A stretch of DNA of 64,000 nucleotides from Cryptomeria japonica (Eukaryota > Streptophyta > Pinopsida > Cupressales > Cupressaceae). A program made the translations under genes and the position numbers. The notes beneath the pieces were generated by a model, which searched no databases, had not been told where the DNA came from, and worked only from the letters and a program-made list of their open reading frames with translations. Location of the stretch: positions 824,119,396 to 824,183,395 of the forward strand of contig NC_081414.1 of the NCBI RefSeq assembly GCF_030272615.1, written 5' to 3'. This document shows positions 44,197 to 56,632 of the stretch, piece after piece. The number at the start of each line of letters is the position of its first letter. Positions within the stretch are counted from its first letter, which is position 1.

Positions 44197-45809
44197 TGGT
44201 GCAAGGGCACTTAGAAAATTTTGGTAACTTTGTTTCTAGGATGTTGGAATCATGTTTTTAGTTTTGCAATAAGTCCAAGAGGCTATTGAGTGTGTGCTCA
44301 AATGATTGTAAGGGCCCTAAGAGTCTTTGTTTGGCCAATGTTGGAATGTGAACTCTTAAGGGTGCCAGGTAGAGAACTTAATAGGATAAGTTGTCTTTAG
44401 GTTAATGTAGGTTGGTTGATGTTGTTTTGAAGTTGTTAAGGTCAAAGGAGTCATTTGAAAGTGACCAAGTTTGAGTTTGAGCAAAGTTTCTCACCTATGC
44501 AACAAATTGCAAAAGTTGCTCATAACAGCTTTGCAACATTTTCATACACCAACGGCTAGTTAGTTGTCAAAATTGGTTGTGAGTATGTGTAACTACTCCA
44601 AGGCTAGTTTAAGGCTTGGAAATAATGATGATAATTAGTTGTTAAAAGATCTGAAGCAAATACACTAATTTGGTTTCCCATTTGGTGTGTTTTTCTGAGT
44701 TAATGCCTATTCTTTGCAAGTTTGTATGACCTGTGCGGGTTGACACTTCCAAAAAAAGGATATGGATTTCTATCCTCATGTCTTACCTTAAATTTTTCTT
44801 TGGTTTGGAGTCTTGAAGTGTTGTAATTTGTGAATAATCTTCATTTTGTTATAGACAGGTTCAAAGGTCCTAAAAACTAGGGTTTTGAGACCAAAATGGC
44901 TCCAACCTAACATTCCACGGTGGATAATCACTCTAAAACCTTGTGGAATGTTAGGTTTTAATGTATCTTATGTTTTATGTTTAGTTTGAGACAGGGGAAG
45001 CTAAAACAAAGATTTGCCACCATACCCTAAGTTTTGGCACCTTGAGTTGGGAAGCATTAGGAATCATGGATAACATACCCTAATTGGGTGAACCCGGTGG
45101 GTGGAGGTGAAGTGTGATTGGAATGAAATCTCATATGAAAGTATAGACCTAAAACCAACATTATTTCCCAAAGTAAATCAGACTGTGAAGGAGTTTTTAA
45201 ACAATCCCTACTTTTTAGGGCTAGAAAGGGGCAATTAGGCCTAATTAGCTCGGTAAGGGTTAGATATGTTAATGGAAAAGCCCACCTTTGGTTTTTCAAT
45301 ATTGTATGTAAACCCTAAAAGGATGTCTAAAATGTAAAATATTTCATAGGGTTGTTCATGAAGTTTAGCAGATAAATGCAAAATACCCGGCTAACAGGGC
45401 TACTAGAATTATGTCTCCTACTAGGCCTAAAAGTGCAGTTTGTTTGTAAAACACCAAACCGGTAAATGAAAAAGTTCTTGAGAAAGGAGTAGGGTTGGGA
45501 ATAATTAAAAAACCACCCATCCTCATGTGTGTAGTGTGGGGAATGAATATCCTATGGTAGAGGGAATGAACTCTCCGGTTGAGTGTGGAAGGGAGTGGGA
45601 AAACAAGGTCTCCTAGCCAGGAAAATAGAACTCACAAAACAACAAGTGCTTATCCTAGCCTAAGGACCTTGGGAAGGTCAAAGAGGGTAATTATTACAGA
45701 CCCTTGGAGGGTGTGAGGTGAAGAATCATTGGATGGTTCTTGTGTATCTTAGAGGAGATACCTAGACAAGGTAGTACAAATAAGTGAAGAGTCAACTCAC
45801 TCTACATCA
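44197..45809 (+). repeat. Gypsy-5 5' LTR
   Basis: 1,613 bp direct repeat of 56633-58216. A degraded Met-type PBS (TGATATCAAAAC, 45813-45824) follows. Open frames inside occur in both LTRs but have no recognisable content. Confidence 0.92.
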
Positions 45810-45847
45810 GATTGATATCAAAACAAATTGATTGAAAAAAATGGTGT

Positions 45848-46920
45848 ATGTCAGACCTTGAGGTAGAGTCAGAAGCCAACAACATACCACCAAAGGCAAT
45901 GGGCCAAGAGGCCATCAAAAAGTTGGTCCAAGACATGCTTAATGAAGTCAAGTAGCAAGAAATCAAAAAAGGCAAGGGCAAGGTCACGTAATGGGGTGAT
46001 GAAACTAATGATGAAGATGTAGATGTGATAGGAGTCATAGAAAAAAATAATTAGTTGGACAAAGATCAATAGATCTTCTTGGATGCCCTCAAATCACTCA
46101 ATAAAGACAACATAGAAGGTTTACCTATCTACAATGGAAGCCTGAATGGAGAAGAATTATTGGATTGGATAGAAGCCTTGAACAATCATTTTGAATACAA
46201 GGAAGTTATAGAAGAAAAAGGGGTCAATTTGGAAAATTCAAGATTGAAGGGATCAGCCCTAGTGTTGTGGAACATGATGCAAGAGGAAAGAGAACAAACT
46301 GGGAGGAAGAAGATCACCTCTTGGGAGAATATGAAGATCAAGATTAAAACTCAATTCCTACCTATAGATTATGAGGTACAGATGCACAAGAAAATTTGAA
46401 ACAAAGAGAAATGGATGTGAGTACCTATACAAAGGAGTTCAATAAACTTACCCTAAGAGCTAGGAATCAAGAGGAAGAAATGGAGAAGGTTGCAAGGTAC
46501 TTAAATGGCCTTAGACAAAACATTCAAGATGAGATTAGCATGATAGAACCTGTCACAATCCATAAATGATTTTAGTTAGCCTTGAGAGTAGAAGATAAGA
46601 TCAAAAGGAAAGGTGAACATAATCAAAGGGGCAGGGGTAGTAGAGGTTTTTGAGGAAGAGGCACCTTTGGAAGGGGTTATAACCCTGAAAAGAATGAAGA
46701 AAGTAATCAATCAGAGAATGGTGGTGATAATCTTAACAAAGGAGGATAGTTTAGAGGAAACTCTAGAGGGAAAAATAGCTATAAAGGTAGATTTGTCAAT
46801 TTTGGAAGACGGACCATTGTCTTCATTGGAAAATGCTACCATTGTCAACAAGTGGGGCATACCATGAGCCGGTGTCCTGAAAATAATTCAATCTCTCACA
46901 TGAGAGACAAGAGAACTTAA
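45848..46920 (+). pseudogene. Gypsy-5 gag with zinc knuckle
   Basis: ATG at 45848 (MSDLEVESEANNIPPKAM). The capsid-type region reads LPIYNGSLNGEELLDWIEAL and SRLKGSALVLWNMMQEE; a Gly/Arg/Asn-rich linker precedes the complete knuckle CYHCQQVGHTMSRC (about 46839). Several TAG stops and at least one frame change break it. Confidence 0.88.
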
Positions 46921-47417
46921 TTGGTGCAAGATGAGGATTGTCAAAGTGTTACCTCACCAATCAACAAGGTAGGACTAGTCCTAGATGGAGAGAACCTCAT
47001 GCTAAGAAGGAACTTGTTGAAGGTACCACAGTCCAAAGAACCTACTCAAAGGAAAACACTTTTCAAAACCACCTGTAGATCTCATGGTAAGATTTGTAAA
47101 GTTATAATGGATTTAGGGTCTACTGAGAATATTGTAGAAATTGAGATGGTAGACAAATTAAACAAAAATTGAAAAGGTTGCCACATACCAACCCCTATAA
47201 GGTATCTTGGTTAAGTAAGGGTCAACAGGTGCTTGTAGATGAAAAAATGGGTAGATTTTGAAATAGGAGATTACAACCTGATAGAGTGTTATGTGAGATA
47301 TTGCCCATGGATGCATGCCACTTGTTGTTAGGATTCCCTTGGCAGTATTAAGTCAAAACCATACATGATGGGGAGAATAATTCCTATTTTAGCACCAAGG
47401 AGGGTAGAAAGTTTCAA
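46921..47417 (+). pseudogene. Gypsy-5 aspartic protease
   Basis: KVIMDLGSTENIV (about 47100) corresponds to the D(S/T)G protease motif region, with DLGST in place of DSGST. LPCQ- and WLLG-type blocks follow in disturbed frames before the RT region. Confidence 0.7.
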
Positions 47418-49145
47418 ATGGATCCCTTGATTGATCAGGGTGAAGAAATACTTGTTGGATCAAGTGTTATGTTTCTTAGTGGGAAAGAGTTCTTGAAGTT
47501 TTTGAAGCATGAAGGGAATCAAGGATGTGCTCTCATAGTGAAGCCCAAAGAAGAGACAAAAACTGAAACCAAATTGGTGATACCTCAAGAGGTACAAACC
47601 TTGCTAGACCGGTACAAAGACATAGTTGTCAAAGAGATACTAGATGCCTTACCCCCTATGAGAGATGCTAACCATCAGATAGACCTCATACCTAGTTCAA
47701 CTTTTCCAAACAAAGCTTCTTACAAAATGACACCTACTCAAAATGAGGAAATAGCAAAGCAAGTGTAGGAATTTCTAGATAAGGGGTTGATAAAGAAGAG
47801 TTTAAGTCCATGTGCAGTGCCTACTATTTTGTCACCTAAGAAAAATGGCAAGTGGAGGATGTGCACTGATTCAAGGGCCATAAACAAAATCACAATTAGG
47901 TACCGGTTCCCAATGCCAAGGATTGAGGATCTAATGGACTACCTAGGTGGAGCTTGATACTTTTCTAAAATGGATTTGAAATTGGGTTATCATCAAATTA
48001 GGATTAGACCTAGTGATGAATGGAAGACAACCTTTAAAACAAATGAGAGGCTATATGAATGGTTGGTGATGCCCTTTGGGCTCACAAATGCACCTAGCAC
48101 CTTCATGAGACTCATGAATGAAGTTCTTGCAGAATTCATTGGTAAGTTTGTCATTGTTTATCTTGATGACATTATGATTTTTAGCAGGTCAAAGAAGGAG
48201 CATATCAAACATCCAAAACAAGTTTTGAGGAAGCTACATCAAGAAAAAATGATGATCAACTTGGATAAATGTGAGTTTTTCAAAAATGAATTGGTGTATC
48301 TTGGTTTTGTATTTTCTCAAGGTTGTTTAAAAATGAATCCATCAAAAGTGGAAGCAATAGTGAATTGGCCTACTCCTAAGTCAGTAGGAGATGTAAGAAG
48401 TTTCCATGGTTTGGCTTCTTTCTATAGGAAATTAATTAGAGGTTTTAGCCATGTGTGTGCACCTATCTTGAACACCATCAAAGGTGGGATAAAATGTTAG
48501 TTTAAGTAGACTAGTGCAATAGACAAGGGGTTTGAGTTGTTGAAACAAAAGGTAGCAAAACTCCCTTACCTTAGGCTCCCTGATTTCAATCATCTTTTCA
48601 CTATGGAGTGTGATGCTAGAAAGTTGGCTATAGGGGCCGTTTTGAGCCAAGGTCACCCGGTTGCATTTTTCTCTAAGAAACTCAATGAAGCAAAACAAAA
48701 GTATTCTACCTATGATCTAGAGTTGTATGCCATGGTGCAAGCACTTAAGAAGTGGTGGAATTATCTATTACCTAAAGAGTTCATAGTCTTAATTGATAAT
48801 CATGCACTTAGTTTTTTGAATGGGCAAGAGAAATTGAACTAAAGACACCTCAAGTGGGTTCAGTATTTGCAGGCCTACTCCTTTTCCATCAAGCACAAGA
48901 AAGGAGTCACCAATAAGGTAGTGGATGCCTTAAGTAGAAGGGTTCTCACCATCCAAGAAGTGCAGCTACAAAGTATGGGGTTAAATGACTTCAAAGACCT
49001 CTACCCAGGTGACAAATATTTTGGTGAAGCATATGATGTTTTCTCAAAGTTTTTAATGCTTGTTATGTTGCCTATTCTAATTTTATGTTGCAGGAAGGCT
49101 TATTGTTTAAGGGACACCTACTTTGCATACCATAGTGCTCTATGA
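47418..49145 (+). pseudogene. Gypsy-5 reverse transcriptase and RNase H
   Basis: One frame throughout. RT blocks: [33 protein letters not shown] (about 47842), [15 protein letters not shown] (about 47965), [18 protein letters not shown] and the active site YLDD at 48159-48170. Both catalytic Asp are kept. RNase H has FTMECDARKLAIGAVLSQ and STYDLELYAMVQALKKW. Only four or five stops interrupt about 1.7 kb, so it is the least damaged polymerase here. A frame change near 49090 leads into integrase. Confidence 0.93.
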
Positions 49146-49577
49146 GAGACAATATCATCAAGGAGAAGCATCAAGGCAGTCTAAGTGGACATTTTGGTCT
49201 TTACTAGACCTTAGAGCAAGTTGGCAGGGGCTACCATTGGTCTAGACTATAGTGAGATGTTAGGAAGTTTGTGGAGCAATGTGCTATTTGTCAGAGGGCT
49301 AAGGGTACCTCCAACAATGCATGTTTATATCATCCTCTTACCATACCAACAAGGCCATGGGAGTGTGTGAGTATGGACTTTGTTCTTGGTTTACCTAGAA
49401 CTCCAAGAGGATATGACAATGTCTATGTCATACTAGATAGGTTCAGTAAGATGGCACACTTTGTGCCTTGCAAATGCACTAATGATGCCTCCTACATAGT
49501 AGGATTTCTCTTCAAAGAGATTGTAAGGATCCATGGTTTACCTCTTAGCATTATGAGTGATAGAGACAAAATTTGTG
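49146..49577 (+). pseudogene. Gypsy-5 integrase, N-terminal part
   Basis: Zinc-binding residues GHFG...YHW...CAICQRAK, then core SMDFVLGLPRT and YDNVYVILDRFSKMAHFVPC. Cut by NA-6 in IMSDRDK-I-C. The core continues at 55741. Confidence 0.9.
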
Positions 49578-49582
49578 AGCCA

Positions 49583-50820
49583 TGTTGACATCTATTTCGA
49601 TGCAATCACCAATAGTTAGGTAGTCAATGTGAACACTCACCACCTCTCCTGAAAAGAAATAAGTTCTGGGGAACTGATCACTGCAAGGTCTTTATAGTCA
49701 GGTCTCGACGGTGATGGGTAGCTCAATGGTTTATGTGGTTGTACCTGTTAAGGGGCCTACTAGTTGAAACTAAATCCCAATAATTTCTAATAGCTTAACT
49801 TCTTTTTTTGTATTTTATGATTTACGATTCTCTTGGAAATAAATTGCAAAATATAGGGGAACAAGAAAACAAAAATGAAACCAATTCAATAACAACCTAC
49901 TGAACTACTAAATTAGTACCTTGCAATCCAAAAATCATCAAATATTATCCAAATCAACATTTAATAACGGACCTCCAATGAACATGCAAAGTCATGCAAC
50001 CTCACAAATTCATGGAAATAATATCACTATAATATCATTCTATCACATTAATTCTTATACACCACTTACATGCGCAATATGATTCATAAGGAAATAAATA
50101 GAATATCAGAACAAGTTGTTGATTTCAAACAATAGACATTACTAGACTGCAAAGAACAAACTCATAGAGCATATGCATAGATTAGGCAATTTAAAAGATG
50201 CTTCTTGTATTAATTTCAAATAATGTGTAACAAAAATAACTCAAGTTCATAACGATCTACAAAAAATAATCTAAAATCTCCAAGTGGGCCTCAAATCATC
50301 AATTTGTGGACCCTTACAAATGAATCAAACTCAATTTATAGAGTTTTGTGCCCTACTTTCTAGGAAATAAACCTAATCTAAATTAAGAACTAAAAAGAAA
50401 GGAGTCGCAGTTGACTTGCAAGTCTTTGCCTCTATACTCCAATTAACTATTATGAAATAGAGACTGGGTGAGCACTACGAAGACCGTGATGCATGAGCCC
50501 AACTTTCGTAGTCATGCAAATTTTTTCTCAAAACTGAAGTGTGAGTTGGAAGCACAATTGAAGTTCCAATGGGGTGGTCAAACAAAAACTCCTTTTAGAA
50601 GTCATGTTATCATTAGAAACTACACATTTATCTTTTACTTCTTTTAATAGGTTTTATAATTGCTAATGCAGGAGGATTAGCAACATGCTTGATTCTGAAT
50701 TTGTACTTTTTCAAAATTTCCTCCACATTCTTTCTTTCACTTTCTAACTCATTTATTGTCTCTGCATCCTATTGACACTAGGTTATCAAATGTGTATATT
50801 TGTCCATTAATGCCACACTA
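49583..50820 (-). other. NA-6 left end, no gene
   Basis: AT-rich, without coding motifs. On the minus strand CTATAAATTGAG (about 50330-50343) looks like a TATA box of an LTR promoter. If this is the 3' LTR it does not match the right end. Confidence 0.45.
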
Positions 50821-53800
50821 AACTAAGTCAGAGCTGCAAAATGTTGTGCCTCATATGCATCCCACTGGCAGAGTACCTGGCCTTCCTCCATACTCCCAGC
50901 ATTGGTTATTCCAAACCCAAAAACTCCTAATAATTGTCCTACAAAATTCTCGTACTTTTCCACTATCTTAAGGAGGGGAGACCGAATACCTATTATATCC
51001 CCCACATACTGTTGAAGCATTTCCATCTTCAACTCCAAAATGTATGTGTAAGATTTTATAGCTGACTCCACCTAAGAGGTCCTCCCTTATTATCTCTTCT
51101 TCTCCAAGACTCAAAACTTTATTCAAGACCCGAAACTACTTGCTAAAAGTGTTGAGCTTTCACTCCCATTGTTGAGAGCAAGAAGCTAATGCTCCTCCAA
51201 CTTGCATAGCCTTCTTATATTCCTTCATGGTGTTCTACAAACATAGTCTAATTTTGGAGGCGTTTATTTGTGCCCATGACTTTGTCGTGGTTGTTTCTTG
51301 TCTTACCTCAACCAATGATTTTATATCTCCCTCTGGGAGTGACGAGGTTGAAGGTAAATTATCATTTTTACAAGTATCCAAAGGTTGTTTTCCCATCTCT
51401 ACCAACAACTTCTTATACTGTTCTAGTTGTTCCTTGACCTCTGAGTGGGAGGTATATTCTTTTTCAATTCACCCTATGATGACGTTATTTGCTAATTCTA
51501 ACATATCTAATTCTCCCCACTTAGTCTACTTACCTAGTTTCACCTGTGACACTTGGTACTTTGGAGAGATTTGACCTTCTTCTTGTGCAGGAACTGCTAT
51601 ATCTTCAATCACCTCACCATAACCTATTCTTGATAAATGATGTACAGTCTTGGCCTTCTTATTTTTCCTTGGTTCTCTAGTGATTGCCTGATGTAGTGTA
51701 ACTTTTGGTTGCACTACTTTCCTTTTCTTTTTCTTGAAGGTGAAATTCAACCATTGCAGCACATCCTTATTTTTATCACCTACGTGAGGCACTATGTCAC
51801 TAGTCACTATGTGCACACCTGACTTCTCTTCTACTTCATCTTTCTCCTCTTCTTCTATATGCTTAGGTTCCTGAGGTGAAGCAATTTGACGGGCCAAACT
51901 AGCTTGGAGAGAAGTATCAACATTCAATTGTTGTTGATAATGTAACTCTCCTAACTTATCATTGATTTCTTCTTCAAACATCTTGCCATCTTTATCCATT
52001 TCATCCATACCTTGCTTATCATCTATTTCTTTCAGTAAATCTTCTTGGTCTTGAGGAGTTAAGGCCAACCTTTCATCTTGTGGATCTTTAGCCTCATTTT
52101 GTTCCTTCTCTCCTCTGAGTTCCCGTTGTTCCATAGGTTGTTCATCCTCTTGGTTAGAATCTGATTCGATATTATGAACCCTTACTATCTCTATGGTAGG
52201 TATTAACACTTGTGTCATGGGAGGCCTTGTTGTTGCAACAAAAATATTAGTTGGTGCTAGCATAGGGGTGGTAGCAACTAAGGTCAAAATTGGAGCTTGC
52301 ACTGCGGCAGTAGATAGAGGCCGAGTGGATGCACTTGTCATATCAGGAGGAGGAGGTTGTGTGCTTTCATCTGCTTTCCCTTATTCATCTTCCTCCTGAG
52401 TGCCCTCTCCTAGCATTTGTTAAATTATCATCCTCATGGGATGTACCTCTGCTAGTGGCATGGCTCCCAACCCTTCTCTTACTCCAAAATTTGCAGCCTT
52501 TTTCAAAAGTTCAGATCTCCTCATTTGTTCTTTAACTTTATTCAATAATTCCTTTGTACTTTCCTCGGGTTCAACAGTTTCATTTGGGTTAGTTGATGTG
52601 TTCTTTCGAGAATTGGACCTTGTCTTATGGGAGTACTCCTTATAACCCCTTGACTGGGGAACACCTCAAGTAGATTCATTTTTCTTCCCTTTCGAAGAGC
52701 TTGGCCTAACCCTCAAACTTAGCCATTGTCTAGTTCTATCTACAACAATTTGATTTATTCTGTCTATATCTATATCTTTATGTGTCAACCACCTTATGGG
52801 AGAGAGAGGCCTCTCATCAATTTCTTACTCCTTCTATATAGAATCTAATAATTCACCATCTTCCCTTAGTTCTTTGGGGAGATTGGTCTCTATTTCAAAA
52901 TTTATAATTTGAGGTACTGATAGCCTATGATAATTTTTTTCTCTAACTTCAAAACTATCTTGGAGGTTTGCCCAAAAATCCTCCAATATAGACTTATGCC
53001 CCTCATATGCTTTTGGTGTGATCTACTTTAGCTTGTCGTAGGGATCATAGTACTCCCTTGTATAATTAAATTCCTTAAGATTCAAATCCTGAAGTTCCTA
53101 CTCTGCTGTCTTCACTACCTGAATCTTGGAACAAGAGAAGTAACCAATGGAGACTGAAAAATCTATACCTGCCTTGTGTTTTGAAGATAAAAGAGATTGA
53201 AGGCCGAGCATCTGCCTTACATATTGTAACAATATAATGTGATCATTGCAGTATCGCGACAACATCATATGGTTCCCTATGAATCCACTAACCTTGATAT
53301 ATGTAGAGTGTTGATTCTGAATGAACCAACATGCCCATTCCCTGATGATTGCCATCGCTTTTGGATTGATTCTATAACCTATATCACCTGTGAGTTTGAT
53401 GATGACATGGAACATGAAGGCATCATTTATTCTTTTAAAATGTGCATTTGCATTGTTTAGATGAAGTTGTGAGTAATACTCCCACACCTTCTTCTTTCCT
53501 TCCTCATCGCCTAGCTGGCCCTCTATTTATAGCCCTGGGAATTTTCCTACTCGGGAAACTACCTAGATAACATAGGAGGTAAATAAGAATTTCTTCATTT
53601 GATGTACCCCCTTCATCTGCTTATGTATGTTGTCAGAAAGAATTTGAGCCCAGTCAAAGTATTGTTTCCCTATTAGTATAGTTGTCATAAAATGGAACAT
53701 CCAAGGTTGGAAGTGTCGACAATCTGGCTTGCCAAAGACCTTGCTCAGCATGATGATTAAGTCTCATTGAGGCTCCTTGAAATCTACCCTCAAAATGTTT

Positions 53801-54309
53801 GTGGCCTTTAGCCCTATCTTCCTCTCTTTTTCCAATCAAGTCTCATTCATATGCCTTTTGTTTGAAGCAATATTCTTGTTCCATACTCTGACGGCTTCTT
53901 CCTTTGTTGTCAGGAGTACTACATCCCTCATAGGGATGCGAAACACAAATCCCAGCATATTCACTGATAAATCAATCACAGTTTTTCCCTAATCATATGT
54001 GCACTTTCTAGTGTCTGGATTGTAGAATTCCACAATGGTCATAATAAATTCAAGGGTTTAGACCGATTGCGGGAAAATGGTTGCTTCCACTAGACTTAAT
54101 TTCTTAATTATCCTTAGAGGGGCCTCTGGCCTTGGTCTGTCCAATTGTGTTTTGATGTCTTCTAACTCATTATGCCCCACCTCTATATTTGTCACCCATT
54201 TGACTTGGTCATCCAACTTTGAAACATAGACCTATTCTTGATATTGATATTTCATGGTTACAAGAATCTTTTCAAGCTCCTTGCCTCTCTTTCTAGAGGT
54301 TGGGTCCAT
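50821..54309 (-). pseudogene. NA-6 long ORF of unknown function, more than 900 codons
   Basis: ATG at 54309 (MDPTSRKRGKELEKILV), preceded by a splice-acceptor-like TTCTTTCTTGCAG. One minus-strand frame runs to about 51526 with scattered stops, then changes frame near 51500 and fades by about 50821. The first third looks globular (WVTNIEVGHNELEDIK, GKTVIDLSVNMLGFVFRIPM, KQYFDWAQILSDNIHKQMKG, HFKRINDAFMFHVIIKLTGD). The second part is Arg/Ser-rich, then acidic and Glu/Gln-rich (LLKEIDDKQGMDEMDKDG). A basic KKKKRKVVQPK follows near 51730, resembling a nuclear localisation signal. I do not recognise the family. Like the NA-4 ORF it replaces pol. Confidence 0.75.
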
Positions 54310-54379
54310 CTAAATACGCTAATCTGCAAGAAAGAATCATAAATTAGTCCATTGTATACTTAAAAATATCAACAACATC

Positions 54380-55640
54380 ATCCACCTCGGGACTTCGAGG
54401 TTCCAGGGTAAATAAATTTCTTTAAAACAACTGACTTCAGAACTTCGAGGTCTGGGGTTCCGAGGTTAGCATAGGCTCAAAAAACTAAGTCCAAAACTTT
54501 GGGACTCCGGGGTTCTGCGGTGGATTAAACAAATGGAGTCTGGAACTCCGGGGTTCCAGGGTTTCGGGATGGATGGGAAAAGCTGACTTCGGGACTTCGA
54601 GGTTCTGGAGTCTCGGGGTAGTTCAATTGAGTGCCAAAAAAAAGATTTTTTAGAACTCTGGGACTCTGAGGTTTTGAGGTTAAAACATTGGCCAAGTAGG
54701 AAAGAACCTCAGGACTCTGAGGTTCCAAGGTTAAGGTAGTTCACTCATAGGTTTTGAGATGATCTGAAACTCCGGGGTTTCGGGGTAAAAGCACGACCAA
54801 ACCCAGAACTCTGGGGGTCTAGGGTTTTGAGGTTTACAAGAACTACCAATCCCTATATTCTGGGGGTTTGGGGTTGGAAAACCTAGGGCACGCGAAAAAG
54901 AAGAAAACATGCAAAACGAGGAAAGCAAAAAAAAGGAAAATCTAAGGTAAAAACTAAAAGATCTAAACACAAAAACACAAGGAGAAAAATCTACCAACCT
55001 GGTGGAAAAAAAACATGTGAAAACCCTGCAACATGGAGGCGTGAAGTTGAGAGGTCACAACTAGAACGTTTAAAAAACTTGAGTGCACAAATGAACTTAG
55101 AAAAGTTCACTCCTCCTATTTATACCCCCTGAAACTTCATCTGTACGGTTTCTTTAAACAAGACCTTGGGAGTCTGGGGTTTCGAACTTCTGAGGTGAAA
55201 GCTAAAAACACAAACAGACCTCGAGACCTTGGGGTTCTGAGGTGAAAAAAGAAAAACAAGCAAAACAACCTCGGGACTCCAGGGTTCCGGGGTTTCCAAG
55301 ACAACACAACTTTGGGACTCTGGAATTCCAGGGTTCCAAAGTGACTAACAATAAAACATGAAGAACTCAGGATTTCGGGACTCCGGAGTCCCAAGGATTC
55401 AATGACAAAAAGAGACAAGGAATGACTTTAGGACTCCGGGGATCCAAGGTTCCGAGGTCATGACAAACATAACACACAAAAACCTACCTCGAAACTCCGG
55501 GGGTCCAGGGTTTTGGGGTCAAAACATAACTAAAACAAATGCTTGCTTTGGGACTCTGGGGTTTTGGGGTAAGACTTAAAAAACAAACAAAAGGACTCCT
55601 CGGGACTCTGGGGTTCTGGGGTTCTGGGGTGTCCAAGTAG
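54380..55640. repeat. GC-rich minisatellite-like motif array in NA-6
   Basis: About twenty variants of GGGACTCCGGGGTTCCGGGGT separated by 30-60 bases of A-rich spacer, on both sides of the TATA box. Units range from near-identical (55590-55630) to heavily mutated. A spacer without motifs covers about 54880-55135. Confidence 0.85.
55117..55124 (-). promoter_or_regulatory. Candidate NA-6 TATA box
   Basis: TATAAATA on the minus strand within GGGGTATAAATAGGAGGAG, about 800 bp upstream of the ORF start. It is the best TATA-like signal in the element. Confidence 0.55.
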
Positions 55641-55740
55641 AAACTAAAGAAAAACAAAACTACAGAAAGAAAAAAAGAGGGACCAATATTTTCAAGACAA
55701 GGAAACTAATGAGGTTAGGTATGCAGGGCATAACAAGCCA

Positions 55741-56370
55741 CTTTTGGTAAACCTTGTGGAAGAAACTTGGTACCAAAGTTTCTTTTTCATCTGCATACCA
55801 TCCACAATCTAATGGTCAAAGTGAAGTAGTAAATAGGTCCTTGGGTAATATACTAAGATGTCTCACCAAACAGCATGGTCAAGCTTGGGATCTAGTATTG
55901 GGACAATCAAAGTATGCCTACAATGACTCTGTCAATAGGAGCACAGGCTGGAGTCCATTTGAGATAGTATATGGATGTTATCCAAGGGGTATCTTACAAC
56001 TCAGAGACCTCAGTTCCATGGACAATAGGAGTGCTCAAGGTGAAGACTTTGTAGAGAATATGAAGGAGATCCATGAACAAGTCAAGAAAACATTACAGTA
56101 GAACAATGAGAAATACAAGACACAAGCAAACAAAAGATGAAGAGAAGTACACTACAAGGTAGGTGATCTAGTTATGGCTTATCTAAGAAAGGAGAGACTC
56201 CCTAAGGGGCAACCTAGAAGGCTATGTATGAAGAATATTGGACCTCTTAAGGTTGTACATAAGTATGGCAACAATGCCTATGAGGTGGAACTACCACCAA
56301 ACTTGGGTATATCACCAATCTTTAATCTAGGTGATTTATTCCAGTATAATGGAACTTAGGCAGTTGCAAA
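55741..56370 (+). pseudogene. Gypsy-5 integrase, C-terminal part
   Basis: Continues the core: TLWKKLGTKVSFSSAYHPQSNGQSEVVNRSLG carries the third catalytic residue (Glu of GQSEVVNR). AYNDSVNRSTGWSPFEIVYG and the GPY/F-like module (KNIGPLKVVHKYGNNAYEVELP) follow. One stop near 56101 and one at 56357. Confidence 0.92.
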
Positions 56371-56429
56371 CCAAGAAGAGCCTATTTCTACCAAAAATGT
56401 AGATTGGATAAAAGACCTACGTCCAATCT

Positions 56430-56575
56430 AACCGTTGACATTGGATTGCATTCTAGATTCCAATATTGTCAAAAGGACTAGGAAAGGAGTCTATAGAGAC
56501 TACTTGGTTAAATGGATAGGTCTCCCTAAATTTCAATCTACAAGGATGTCTGAAGGAGATATACTTTAGCATGGA
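56430..56575 (+). pseudogene. Gypsy-5 chromodomain
   Basis: CILDSNIVKRTRKGVYRDYLVKW, then a GLPKF block, has the layout of the C-terminal chromodomain of chromovirus integrases, which guides integration to marked chromatin. It places Gypsy-5 among the chromoviruses. A TAG interrupts its end. Confidence 0.75.
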
Positions 56576-56632
56576 ACCACTTTTCAAGCCCTCTCCACTC
56601 AAGGGACTTGAGTTCTTCCTACCCCAGAAGTA

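Larger units (their letters stand above)
49583..55735 (-). mobile_element. NA-6: insertion with 5-bp duplication, TG...CA ends and a long unknown ORF
   Basis: Bounded by AGCCA at 49578-49582 and 55736-55740. Removing it rejoins Gypsy-5 integrase (DRDKICGHFW). It begins TGTTGACATC and ends GGGCATAACA. This looks like an LTR retroelement, but I cannot find homologous LTRs: the right 1.4 kb is full of CTCCGGGG motifs and the left 1 kb has none. The coding strand is minus, with a TATA box near 55120 and a long ORF starting at 54309. There are no RT, integrase or protease motifs. Confidence 0.75.
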
